This document shows positions 1-6,271 of a DNA stretch of 7,306 nt, in pieces. Within the stretch, counting starts at the first letter, position 1. Each line of letters begins with the position of its first letter. The position numbers and the translations under genes are program-made. The notes under the pieces were generated by a model that was not told the DNA's origin, searched no databases, and worked only from the letters and a program-made list of their open reading frames with translations. The DNA is from Prolixibacteraceae bacterium (lineage in GTDB: Bacteria; Bacteroidota; Bacteroidia; Bacteroidales; Prolixibacteraceae): contig JALOCD010000155.1 of assembly GCA_023228025.1 (NCBI GenBank), forward strand, positions 1 through 7,306. The letters run 5' to 3'.

Positions 1-1103
1 CGGGAGCCGGGAGGAGATACAGCCGATGTTTTTACCTCCGGTACAGTGCTCTCCCCTTTGGGCTTGGGCACGATCAGTTTAGGCTTTTTCTCTCCTGGGA
101 TTGAATCAGGCGCCTTGAACCCGTAAAGGGCTGCGATCCCAGCAACTGAGGTGATTAGAAAATTCCGTTTGGAGGTGTCTGGCGCTGATACATCTTTCTT
201 TTTGGCAACTTTAGGCTCAATACCCTTGGGCATCACAAAAGGTTTCAAGGACTTTGGATTGTAAGTCATTGCTTTATCCGAACACACTGTCAAACAATTG
301 TAACATGCCACACACCGGCTGTAGTCAATTGTTTGGCTCTTGACCTCAATGCATTCAGCCTTACACACCCTTGCACAACGCCCGCAATGGGTGCAATTGT
401 GCTTGTTGATCTTAATTTTAAAAATGGCAAACCTGGAAATCAGTCCCAGGAATGTCCCTACCGGACAGATGGCATTGCAATAAAGCCGTCCCCTCGTATA
501 GGCAAAATAGCCAATCCCGGCAAGGAAAAGCGTGGTAATGATAAGGATTGCAGGATAGACAGCGATCAGATCGTAACGGTACAACCAGTTGTATACATCG
601 GCCCTGGCAAATCCTGCTGCCAGTATATTGTTGAGAACCACCGCTACGGGCTTAAAGAGTGTTGTTGAAATTCTTCCAAAAAGGCTATAAGGATCTAACA
701 AGGTTACCATCGTGACACTTCCAAAGAAAAGTGGTGAAATAACCATGGTCAACAGGATATATCGGCCAATTGTCCAGGCTTTGTGGTATTTGTACCTTCT
801 TTTCTTCTTCGTTTTCCCCGAAATCCATGAAATAACATCCTGCAAAATTCCCAACGGGCAAAGGACGGAACAGTATACCCTTCCAAAGAACAGCGTAAGC
901 AGAAGCAAAAAAGTGAGGCTTAAAATAGCAGCTCCCGGGAGGAAGTATGATTTAAGCATTGCCGGTACGAACTGCAATGAGACAGCCCACTGGTAGACGT
1001 CTTTGGAAAAACTTTTTCTAAAATCAATAAAAAGCAAAGCCAGCAATACCAGAAAGAAGATAGCGAGACCAACCCTCAACTTTTTCAGGAAACTAAAATT
1101 CAT
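1..1103 (-). CDS. NapH/YccM-like membrane polyferredoxin (4Fe-4S binding protein), C-terminus cut by window edge
   Basis: The 367 visible residues show an N-terminal NapH/NosR/YccM-type membrane domain. Hydrophobic helices lie at about residues 10-27, 53-74, 111-131 and 180-202. Two CxxxCP motifs, YCSVLCP (C78, C82) and YCNAICP (C209, C213), follow helices 2 and 4. Two 4Fe-4S motifs come next: C237/C240/C243/C247 and C264/C267/C270/C274. A second hydrophobic stretch preceded by KRNFLITS (312-328) and a Pro/Lys-rich linker then run off the left edge. Relatives usually carry a further ferredoxin domain there, which I cannot see. The family moves electrons between the quinone pool or cytoplasm and periplasmic partners; the substrate here is unknown. 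The ATG at 1101-1103 overlaps the stop of the upstream DUF362 gene (TAATG), so the two are co-translated. The family call is strong; the specific role is open. Confidence 0.88.
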   Translation of the reverse strand, partial: MNFSFLKKLRVGLAIFFLVLLALLFIDFRKSFSKDVYQWAVSLQFVPAMLKSYFLPGAAILSLTFLLLLTLFFGRVYCSVLCPLGILQDVISWISGKTKKKRRYKYHKAWTIGRYILLTMVISPLFFGSVTMVTLLDPYSLFGRISTTLFKPVAVVLNNILAAGFARADVYNWLYRYDLIAVYPAILIITTLFLAGIGYFAYTRGRLYCNAICPVGTFLGLISRFAIFKIKINKHNCTHCGRCARVCKAECIEVKSQTIDYSRCVACYNCLTVCSDKAMTYNPKSLKPFVMPKGIEPKVAKKKDVSAPDTSKRNFLITSVAGIAALYGFKAPDSIPGEKKPKLIVPKPKGESTVPEVKTSAVSPPGS

Positions 1104-2017
1104 TACAAATTGATCCGGTTGATGTTAATTTTGGAAAGATCCATCTGACCCATTCCAGCCGCATTGGCCATCTGGATGTGGTTGATATCCGCAGGCTCTT
1201 TACCGAAGAATTTGGTCGCAGCTGAATCGGCTGCAACGATATCCCTGGAAAGAATGAGGCTTTTCATGGTAATCACATCGTCAAGCGAAACCCCCATTGG
1301 ACCGTTTTGTTTCAAAACATAGTAGGCATCCACAACGTTCAATGTCGGTTTTTTGTAGTGCAAAAAATCTGCAATACATTGGTGCAGGTCGTTTTTGTGC
1401 CAAAATCCGCGATCCCATACACATCCCATCATGTTCTTCATACAAATAGAGATTTTGGAGGAACTATGGTGTTTGAGAATAGGAACATTGATAAAGACAT
1501 CGCTGTTCACTATCAGCTCATGAACTTTCATCTCTTTTAGTTTGGAACCACCCGAAAAATCGACCTTCTGGTAATATCTTTCGCTGTCGCCGGGCACCAT
1601 TTTGCCTCCCGCGGCAACAACAGCAGCCTCAATTCCGGAATTCTTGTAACATTTGGTCCACTCGTGACAGGTATGGTCAAATACAAAGACCTCTTTGGCA
1701 CCTGCTTTTAAACATTGCTCGACAATCCGTTTTACCAAAATTGGATTCGTGTTGGCGCCGCGCTCAGGAACACGGTCCCAGCCAATATTTGGTTTTATCA
1801 CCACTTTCTGCCCTGGCTTGACAAACTGCGACATGCCGCCCAGCGCTTCGATCCCTTTGTCAAACATAACATCCGGTTCACCGCCTCGAACTGCAATCAA
1901 ATCGTATGGCAGTGCAGCGTTACCTGCAATTAGGTTATCTATACCGCCAAAGGTTATTGCTGCACCAGTTGCAATGCCAGCTCCGATGCCTGATGTGATG
2001 AATTTTCTGCGTTCCAT
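1103..2017 (-). CDS. Tat-exported DUF362 domain protein
   Basis: This is a 304-aa protein starting at the ATG at 2015-2017. The frame is open further upstream to 2119, but that extension would overlap the preceding gene. The chosen start also puts a twin-arginine signal exactly at the N-terminus: MERRKFITSG followed by a Gly/Ala-rich hydrophobic stretch (residues 10-34). The rest matches the DUF362 family: a KPGQKVVIKPNIGW segment (67-80), the THCHEW-like Cys/His stretch near 115-123, VFINVPILKHHSSSKIS (174-190) and a CMKNMMGCVW segment (192-201). DUF362 proteins are of uncertain biochemistry and are often fused to, or next to, 4Fe-4S proteins. This one has no ferredoxin motif of its own. The downstream membrane polyferredoxin overlaps it by one base, which points to a shared redox job at the outer face of the inner membrane. 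The export call is well supported; the function is unknown. Confidence 0.87.
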   Translation of the reverse strand: MERRKFITSGIGAGIATGAAITFGGIDNLIAGNAALPYDLIAVRGGEPDVMFDKGIEALGGMSQFVKPGQKVVIKPNIGWDRVPERGANTNPILVKRIVEQCLKAGAKEVFVFDHTCHEWTKCYKNSGIEAAVVAAGGKMVPGDSERYYQKVDFSGGSKLKEMKVHELIVNSDVFINVPILKHHSSSKISICMKNMMGCVWDRGFWHKNDLHQCIADFLHYKKPTLNVVDAYYVLKQNGPMGVSLDDVITMKSLILSRDIVAADSAATKFFGKEPADINHIQMANAAGMGQMDLSKININRINL

Positions 2018-2052
2018 TCTGTTTGAAATTAAAATTGATACAATTTTCGTCT

Positions 2053-2060
2053 CAAATTTA
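2053..2060 (-). promoter_or_regulatory. Possible Bacteroidota -7 box upstream of the DUF362 gene
   Basis: On the minus strand this reads TAAATTTG, a full match to the TAnnTTTG -7 consensus of the Bacteroidota primary sigma factor. It lies 35 bases before the DUF362 ATG, in the 49-bp gap after the lamin-tail gene. I see no convincing TTG/TTTG element at the -33 spacing, and the region is A/T rich, so a chance match is possible. If real, it would let the DUF362-polyferredoxin pair be expressed independently of the upstream gene. Confidence 0.25.
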
Positions 2061-2066
2061 TAAAAA

Positions 2067-2993
2067 TTACAAACGATCTGAAACGACGCATGCCTTCCGC
2101 TCCTTTCTATGTCTGCCATCCCGGTTGAAAAGTGAGATGTTCAAAATGTATATCCCAGGTTGAACTTTTTGAAAATCACCATCTAAACCATCCCATACAA
2201 CCTGCTCTGATCGACCTGTGTTGGCATTGTTGGCCAAAATCCGGACAACCCTACCGGCACAATTCAGAATCGTTATATTTAAAATCCATCCCAAATCATC
2301 CGTTTTCACTGATATTGTCAATTGATCATTGAGGCCATCCCCATTCGGAGTGAAAACCTCAGGGTCAACAGAGACCACCTCAGGTGATTGATTCGGAACG
2401 CCCAACACAGAATTTTGATATCCCGGCGTGGCAAAACCTGCACTTTTAGTCGCTGAGTGCCAATTCTCCTTCCATGAAGCCGCCACGCTAAAACTGACCC
2501 GCTCGAGGGAAATTCCCTCTACTTCCGTAATCAGCGGATCGTGCATTCCTTCATCGTAGTTCATCTCATCCAAAACGACGAGATCCTTGTTCAGCAATAC
2601 AACGCAACCTGCCTGGTTGGTATACGTTGGAAATTTCGGCGTTTTGAGCAGGCACTCCTCGCACCTGGTCCTGTAAAAACGCCGAATCCCATCCGGGGAA
2701 GTTGTGACGGCCAGATAGGCCCCAGGCGATATATGTTGCTTATTAACAGACAATTGAATAACCTGTTTCAATGCTTTTGAGGCGTCCCGCGTAGCAAGAA
2801 AAAGTCCGGAAATATCCTCCGGATAAGCGCTATTGTTATAAATCTCAACAAAATCGCAGCCTTCCGGGTGCGGATTGAAAAGCACTTCGCTAATCAGCAA
2901 TCCCGATTTTATAGGCTCTGGTTCTTCGCCTCTACTTTCGATTGAGCCAAAAGAGAGGAGTAAAAAAATAAAAATGTAAATAAATATGGCCAT
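2067..2993 (-). CDS. Secreted lamin-tail-domain protein with FlgD/CHU-like C-terminal domain
   Basis: This is a 308-aa protein from the ATG at 2991-2993. A GTG nine codons upstream (3018-3020) is in frame, but the ATG gives a compact Sec signal peptide: a hydrophobic core at residues 2-16, then SIESRGEE. Residues about 31-160 look like a lamin tail domain (LTD, an Ig-like fold): LLISEVLFNPHPEGCDFVEIY with DISGLFLA after it. Residues about 205-308 resemble the FlgD Ig-like / gliding-motility-type C-terminal fold. They have the hallmark FTPNGDGLNDQL (214-225), VVWDGLDGDF and GIYILNISLF, and end in a KACVVSDRL tail like those seen on many secreted Bacteroidota proteins. It is probably extracellular or at the cell surface, with a binding or structural role. 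CEEC at 111-114 plus C46 and C130 could form disulfides. It lies 49 bp upstream of the DUF362 gene on the same strand; a functional link is only suggested. Confidence 0.8.
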   Translation of the reverse strand: MAIFIYIFIFLLLSFGSIESRGEEPEPIKSGLLISEVLFNPHPEGCDFVEIYNNSAYPEDISGLFLATRDASKALKQVIQLSVNKQHISPGAYLAVTTSPDGIRRFYRTRCEECLLKTPKFPTYTNQAGCVVLLNKDLVVLDEMNYDEGMHDPLITEVEGISLERVSFSVAASWKENWHSATKSAGFATPGYQNSVLGVPNQSPEVVSVDPEVFTPNGDGLNDQLTISVKTDDLGWILNITILNCAGRVVRILANNANTGRSEQVVWDGLDGDFQKVQPGIYILNISLFNRDGRHRKERKACVVSDRL

Positions 2994-3302
2994 TTTTTGG
3001 AAAATAATAAGAATAATCACTAATTTTGAACCCGCAGGGTTATAATTTCTTTTTATCTAGGGTTTTCTCCATACAAGTTAACCTATTTCAGGATAAATAA
3101 CGAATAAATTGAAGATGAAATGCATGAAGGGTTAATCCCCTGAGGGGGCGAAAAGGCGATGAGTATTGAGAAGATGAGAAGTTGGGAAAATGGGAAAATG
3201 AGACTGAACTTTATCCTTTATCCTTTATCCTTTATCCTTAATCCTTTATCCTTCTTTTTCTTAGAATAATAATTAATAGACACGTACGTAAATAAAAAAG
3301 TC
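2994..3302. other. Divergent intergenic region between the lamin-tail gene and asd
   Basis: This 309-bp A/T-rich spacer must hold the start signals for the leftward lamin-tail gene and the rightward asd. Visible elements are a small inverted repeat AACCC-GCA-GGGTT (3029-3041), a GC-rich hairpin CCCC-TGA-GGGG (3137-3147), a doubled TGGGAAAA (3183-3198), a heptamer tandem array (3209-3253) and a perfect 8-bp palindrome ACGTACGT (3282-3289) just 13 bp before the asd ATG. The minus-strand TAACTTG at about 3075-3081 is one T short of the -7 consensus. I found no full TAnnTTTG box for asd and no convincing gene here. Confidence 0.6.
3209..3253. repeat. Tandem heptanucleotide array (CTTTATC)n upstream of asd
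   Basis: The unit CTTTATC repeats head to tail at 3209, 3216, 3223 and 3230. A one-base variant CTTAATC follows at 3237, an exact copy at 3244, and a partial unit starts at 3251. The array ends about 50 bp before the asd start codon. A seven-base unit is a classic substrate for slipped-strand length change. It is outside any reading frame, so changes could only alter spacing upstream of asd. Confidence 0.9.
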
Positions 3303-4313
3303 ATGAGAGTAGCAATCGTTGGAACAAGTGGCGCAGTAGGCCAGGAGTTTTTGAGAGTATTGGCAGAACGTAATTTTCCTTTGGATGAATTGGTCCTATT
3401 TGGATCGGCCCGCAGTAAAGGAGCAACTTATGATTTCAGAGGTAAGAAGCTTACTGTAAAAGAGTTGCTTCACAACGACGATTTCAAGGGGATCGATATT
3501 GCCCTGGTATCCGCCGGTGCAGGTATCTCCAAAGATTTTGCTGACACTATCACAAAGTTTGGCACCATCATGATTGATAATTCCAGCGCCTTCAGAATGG
3601 AAGCGGATATTCCCCTGGTGGTCCCGGAGGTCAATGCAGCGGACGCCAAAAATATGCCGCGCCGGATCATCGCCAATCCAAACTGTACCACTATTCAGAT
3701 GGTGGTTGCATTAAAACCAATTGAGGAGCTCTCCCACATTAAAAAGGTGCACATCTCTACCTACCAGAGCGCCAGCGGTGCAGGAGCCTCAGGTATGGAT
3801 GAACTACAGGCACAAACCGTTCAGGTAGCCAACAGGGAAGAGCCTACTGTGAAGAAATTCGCCTACCAGATTGTGCAGAACCTGATTCCGCATATTGATG
3901 TCTTCCTCGATAACGACTACACCAAGGAGGAGATGAAGATGTTCCACGAGACACGCAAAATCATGCACTCTGATGTCCTGGTAAGTGCAACAGCGGTACG
4001 TGTTCCGGTGATGCGCGCCCACTCCGAAGCCATCTGGGTTGAAACAGAGAAAGAGATAACTGTTGAACAGGCCCGTGCAGCCTTTGAAAAAGCAGAAGGG
4101 GTGATCGTGATCGACAATCCCGCTGAGAAACAGTATCCGATGCCACTCTACCTGGCCGGACGCGACGAAGTATTTGTCGGAAGAATCCGCAAAGACCTTA
4201 CTACTCCTAACGGACTGACATTCTGGACCGTTTCCGACCAAATCAAAAAAGGGGCAGCGCTCAATGCCGTGCAGATTGCGGAATATCTGGTGAAAGAGGG
4301 GGTCGTAAAATAA
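3303..4313 (+). CDS. asd: Aspartate-semialdehyde dehydrogenase
   Basis: This 336-aa enzyme makes aspartate 4-semialdehyde from aspartyl phosphate with NADPH, the branch point to lysine/diaminopimelate, threonine and methionine. It is cytoplasmic. The N-terminal NADP-binding glycine motif is GTSGAVG (residues 7-13; the family more often has GATGAVG). The catalytic cysteine is C128 in NPNCTT, and the STYQSASGAGASGM segment (152-165) follows. The catalytic histidine is H240 in RVPVMRAHSEAIWVE. Length is normal for the bacterial family and nothing is missing. The start ATG at 3303 is preceded by AATAAAAAAGTC, A-rich with no clear Shine-Dalgarno, as is usual in Bacteroidota. It stands alone: divergent from the lamin-tail gene and convergent with hflX. 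Its stop codon is the edge of the shared hairpin. Confidence 0.97.
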   Translation: MRVAIVGTSGAVGQEFLRVLAERNFPLDELVLFGSARSKGATYDFRGKKLTVKELLHNDDFKGIDIALVSAGAGISKDFADTITKFGTIMIDNSSAFRMEADIPLVVPEVNAADAKNMPRRIIANPNCTTIQMVVALKPIEELSHIKKVHISTYQSASGAGASGMDELQAQTVQVANREEPTVKKFAYQIVQNLIPHIDVFLDNDYTKEEMKMFHETRKIMHSDVLVSATAVRVPVMRAHSEAIWVETEKEITVEQARAAFEKAEGVIVIDNPAEKQYPMPLYLAGRDEVFVGRIRKDLTTPNGLTFWTVSDQIKKGAALNAVQIAEYLVKEGVVK

Positions 4314-4382
4314 TTACAAATTACAAATTACAAATTGAGAGTTGTAGAAATCTAATTCATTCGTAATTCGTAATTCGTAATT
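4312..4382. terminator. Repeat-built bidirectional hairpin between convergent asd and hflX
   Basis: The left arm (4312-4335) is three heptamers of ATTACAA type. The right arm (4359-4382) is three heptamers of ATTCGTA type. They are reverse complements over 24 positions, with mismatches only at 4318/4376, 4325/4369 and 4332/4362. Each mismatch is A opposite C in plus-strand RNA but becomes a G-U wobble in minus-strand RNA, so the stem is continuous only for transcripts of hflX. The loop is about 23 nt. The asd stop overlaps the left arm and the hflX stop lies 4 bp beyond the right arm. The position and A/T-rich stem suggest a shared termination or mRNA 3'-end structure; there is no classic GC stem plus U-run. 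Confidence 0.6.
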
Positions 4383-4386
4383 GATT

Positions 4387-5595
4387 CTAGTCTTCGAAGT
4401 TCGGGAAAAGAAAATCGTTGAAGGGAAACCTCGTTACGTGGATCTTTTTCACCTCTTCGTACAACACCCGTTTGAAATGGGGAATATTGATCCGCAGTTT
4501 CGCTGAAATAAAGATAGCATTCCCGCTCTCTTTGGCCATCCACGAATTTTTCCACTCCTCCAGGCTCTTGTTCTCACGGGTTGATGGGGTGAGGTCGTCC
4601 TCCTCCTTCTCGACATGGGTAAACGCATCAATTTTGTTAAAAAGGTAGATCATTGGCTTATCGGATGCCCCGATGTCGGCCAAAGTCTTGTTAACCACCT
4701 CAATCTGGTCTTCAAAACCGGGATGGGCGATATCGACAACATGGATCAGAATATCCGCTTCACGCGTCTCATCCAACGTCGACTTAAATGACTCCACCAG
4801 GTGGTGGGGCAATTTGCGGATAAAGCCTACCGTATCGGTCAACAAGAATGGCAAATTGCCCACTACTACCTTGCGGACTGTGGTATCCAGGGTAGCAAAA
4901 AGTTTGTCTTCGGCAAATACTTCAGACTTGCTGATCATGTTCATGATGGTCGATTTGCCTACGTTGGTGTACCCGACCAGCGCTACCCTGACCATGTTTC
5001 CCCGGTTCTTTCGTTGCACACTCATCTGCTTGTCAATTTTGGCCAGATCACTCTTTAGCAGCGAAATTTTATCAAGGATAATCCGTTTGTCTGTTTCGAT
5101 TTGCGACTCACCGGGTCCACGCATCCCAATACCCCCCTGTTGCCGTTCAAGGTGGGTCCACATGCGGGTCAAACGGGGCAACAAGTATTGATATTGTGCC
5201 AGTTCAACCTGCGTTTTTGCATGGGCAGTCTGGGCCCTTTTGGCAAAAATATCGAGGATGAGGTTGGTACGGTCAAGGATTTTGCAATCAATCACCTTCT
5301 CGATGTTCCGAAGTTGGGTTGCAGACAATTCATCGTCAAAAATGACCGAATCTATCTCATGGACAGTCACAAAATCCAGGATCTCCTGGAGTTTTCCGGA
5401 TCCGACAAAAGTTGCGGGATGCGGATTAACAAGCTTCTGTGTAAAACGCTCATAAATCTCGGCGCCGGCGGTTTCGGCTAGAAATTCCAGTTCATCGAGG
5501 TACTCCTGCACCACCTTTTCGTCCTGCTTCCCGTAGATCAATCCGACCAGGATTACTTTCTCCTTTTTAATGGAGGTGTCGTGTAATTTTGCCAT
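4387..5595 (-). CDS. hflX: HflX family ribosome-associated GTPase
   Basis: HflX binds the large ribosomal subunit and splits or rescues stalled 70S ribosomes, using GTP hydrolysis; it acts in the cytoplasm, often under stress. In this 402-aa protein the N-terminal HflX domain (about 1-195) includes ATFVGSGKLQEI and the family signature GGIGMRGPGESQIETDKR (154-171). The GTPase domain has the P-loop GYTNVGKS (208-215), the switch TLDTT (235-239), DTVGF (254-258), NKID (320-323) and SAK (364-366). An acidic stretch of about 40 residues sits between the last two motifs. The ATG at 5593-5595 is preferred to an in-frame ATG 10 codons upstream, because MAKLHDTS is a typical N-terminus and the extension would span the candidate -7 box. 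It is a single gene, convergent with asd, and shows no damage. Confidence 0.95.
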   Translation of the reverse strand: MAKLHDTSIKKEKVILVGLIYGKQDEKVVQEYLDELEFLAETAGAEIYERFTQKLVNPHPATFVGSGKLQEILDFVTVHEIDSVIFDDELSATQLRNIEKVIDCKILDRTNLILDIFAKRAQTAHAKTQVELAQYQYLLPRLTRMWTHLERQQGGIGMRGPGESQIETDKRIILDKISLLKSDLAKIDKQMSVQRKNRGNMVRVALVGYTNVGKSTIMNMISKSEVFAEDKLFATLDTTVRKVVVGNLPFLLTDTVGFIRKLPHHLVESFKSTLDETREADILIHVVDIAHPGFEDQIEVVNKTLADIGASDKPMIYLFNKIDAFTHVEKEEDDLTPSTRENKSLEEWKNSWMAKESGNAIFISAKLRINIPHFKRVLYEEVKKIHVTRFPFNDFLFPNFED

Positions 5596-5599
5596 GGGA

Positions 5600-5607
5600 C
5601 AAAAATA
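5600..5607 (-). promoter_or_regulatory. Candidate -7 box directly before hflX
   Basis: The minus strand reads TATTTTTG, a match to TAnnTTTG, ending four bases before the hflX ATG. With usual spacing, transcription would begin at or next to the start codon, giving a leaderless or nearly leaderless mRNA. No clear -33 TTG element is visible at the right distance. Confidence 0.35.
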
Positions 5608-5855
5608 GTTAAAAAACACGGTCACACAGAAGCCATCTGGTTATAAAACAATTTTGAATCGGCACTCAGAATTTTGTACCCAAGAAAATTGAGAGGAGGC
5701 AATATTTCCAAAATGTGAAACAGATACTCTCAACCGCAATACTTGATAAACAGATGATCCTTTTTACAAGGTTACAAGGTCGTTTTGTGCCTTGTTTTTC
5801 CTATGTCAAAAAGACCAAACTTCAAATTTTTAAATTCTTCAACCATAATTTTTCG

Positions 5856-5863
5856 TAACTTTG
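5856..5863 (+). promoter_or_regulatory. Candidate -7 box directly before the collapsed acetyltransferase-like gene
   Basis: TAACTTTG is an exact TAnnTTTG match, ending four bases before the ATG at 5868, the same spacing as the candidate box of hflX. Upstream sequence is A/T rich with no clear TTG at -33. If active, it would still drive the downstream 54-aa gene. Confidence 0.4.
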
Positions 5864-5867
5864 AAAT

Positions 5868-6028
5868 ATGAAAACTGCAAAAAATATTCCTTTGGACTTT
5901 GAGGTTGACAAGCTCACAAATTCAATCGAGAACTAGAGACACTTCATGCGACCCACTTTCGGGGACTTAGAATGTTCATTGAAACTGGTGCTGCACTAAG
6001 ATTGATTTCGCAATATTATAAATTATAA
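5868..6028 (+). pseudogene. Internally deleted remnant of an acetyltransferase-like (GNAT-type) protein
   Basis: The ATG at 5868 opens a 22-codon peptide, MKTAKNIPLDFEVDKLTNSI plus EN, ending at TAG 5934-5936. In another frame, 5936-6028 encodes 30 residues beginning ETLHATHFRGLRMFIE and ending GAALRLISQYYKL before TAA. From memory, both pieces are the two ends of one Bacteroidota protein of about 170 aa, annotated as hypothetical or acetyltransferase-like. That would mean over 100 codons were lost and the frame shifted. Near-repeats GAGAAC and GAGACA flank the junction (5928-5941), as expected for a deletion between short homologies. The product cannot be functional as an enzyme. The evidence for decay is direct (two frames, no middle); the family link rests on recall. 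Confidence 0.65.
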
Positions 6029-6032
6029 AAAG

Positions 6033-6197
6033 ATGGGACTTATAAAAGAACCAAAGGATGTAGACTTTACAGTTCAATCTGAACCTTGGACTAAAGAAGA
6101 ACTTAGGGATTTTAGAAAATTAATGACCGAACTAAAAACAAAGAATACTAAAAGCAAACCTCGGTCTTTTGCATCTAAAAAGAAAGTTAGCGCTTAA
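6033..6197 (+). CDS. Small lysine-rich hypothetical protein (54 aa), partner of the collapsed gene
   Basis: The frame begins MGLIKEPKDVDFTVQSEPWT at ATG 6033, continues with a charged, helix-prone stretch KEELRDFRKLMTELKTK (21-37), and ends in a basic Ser/Lys tail. It starts four bases after the stop of the preceding remnant, the spacing of a two-gene operon. The KEPKDVDF...PWT start resembles short Bacteroidota hypothetical proteins I recall, of unknown function. It has no membrane segment, signal peptide or recognisable DNA-binding motif. The close coupling to an acetyltransferase-like gene makes an antitoxin- or accessory-type role possible, but this is inference only. The intact frame beside a wrecked neighbour suggests it is either still useful or only recently orphaned. 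Confidence 0.6.
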   Translation: MGLIKEPKDVDFTVQSEPWTKEELRDFRKLMTELKTKNTKSKPRSFASKKKVSA

Positions 6198-6271
6198 CAG
6201 TGGAGAAACTATGTTGAAAGAATTGAATCACAGCACAGAACATCCGAAAATACCTACAAGCTGTTTTCTTT

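Noticed and set aside
712..996. Plus-strand open frame of 94 codons
   Set aside because: It is antisense to the polyferredoxin, whose Cys motifs and membrane helices clearly mark the minus strand as coding.
2018..2119. Longer N-terminus for the DUF362 protein
   Set aside because: It would overlap the upstream gene by 53 bases and bury the twin-arginine signal, which belongs at the N-terminus.
3137..3147. GC-rich CCCC-TGA-GGGG hairpin
   Set aside because: It is a 4-bp stem without a T-run on either side and no gene ends nearby; it is recorded only as part of the spacer.
4673..5191. Plus-strand open frame of 172 codons
   Set aside because: It lies wholly antisense to the hflX GTPase domain and shows no domain or signal of its own.
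5774..5795. ACAAGG/CCTTGT hairpin followed by a short T-run on the plus strand
   Set aside because: The stem is only 6 bp with a 10-nt loop and no plus-strand gene precedes it, so a terminator role has no support.
5608..5855. Spacer between hflX and the collapsed gene, examined for gene or mobile-element remnants
   Set aside because: It is A/T rich with only short open stretches; I saw no terminal inverted repeats, transposase pieces or tRNA-like fold.
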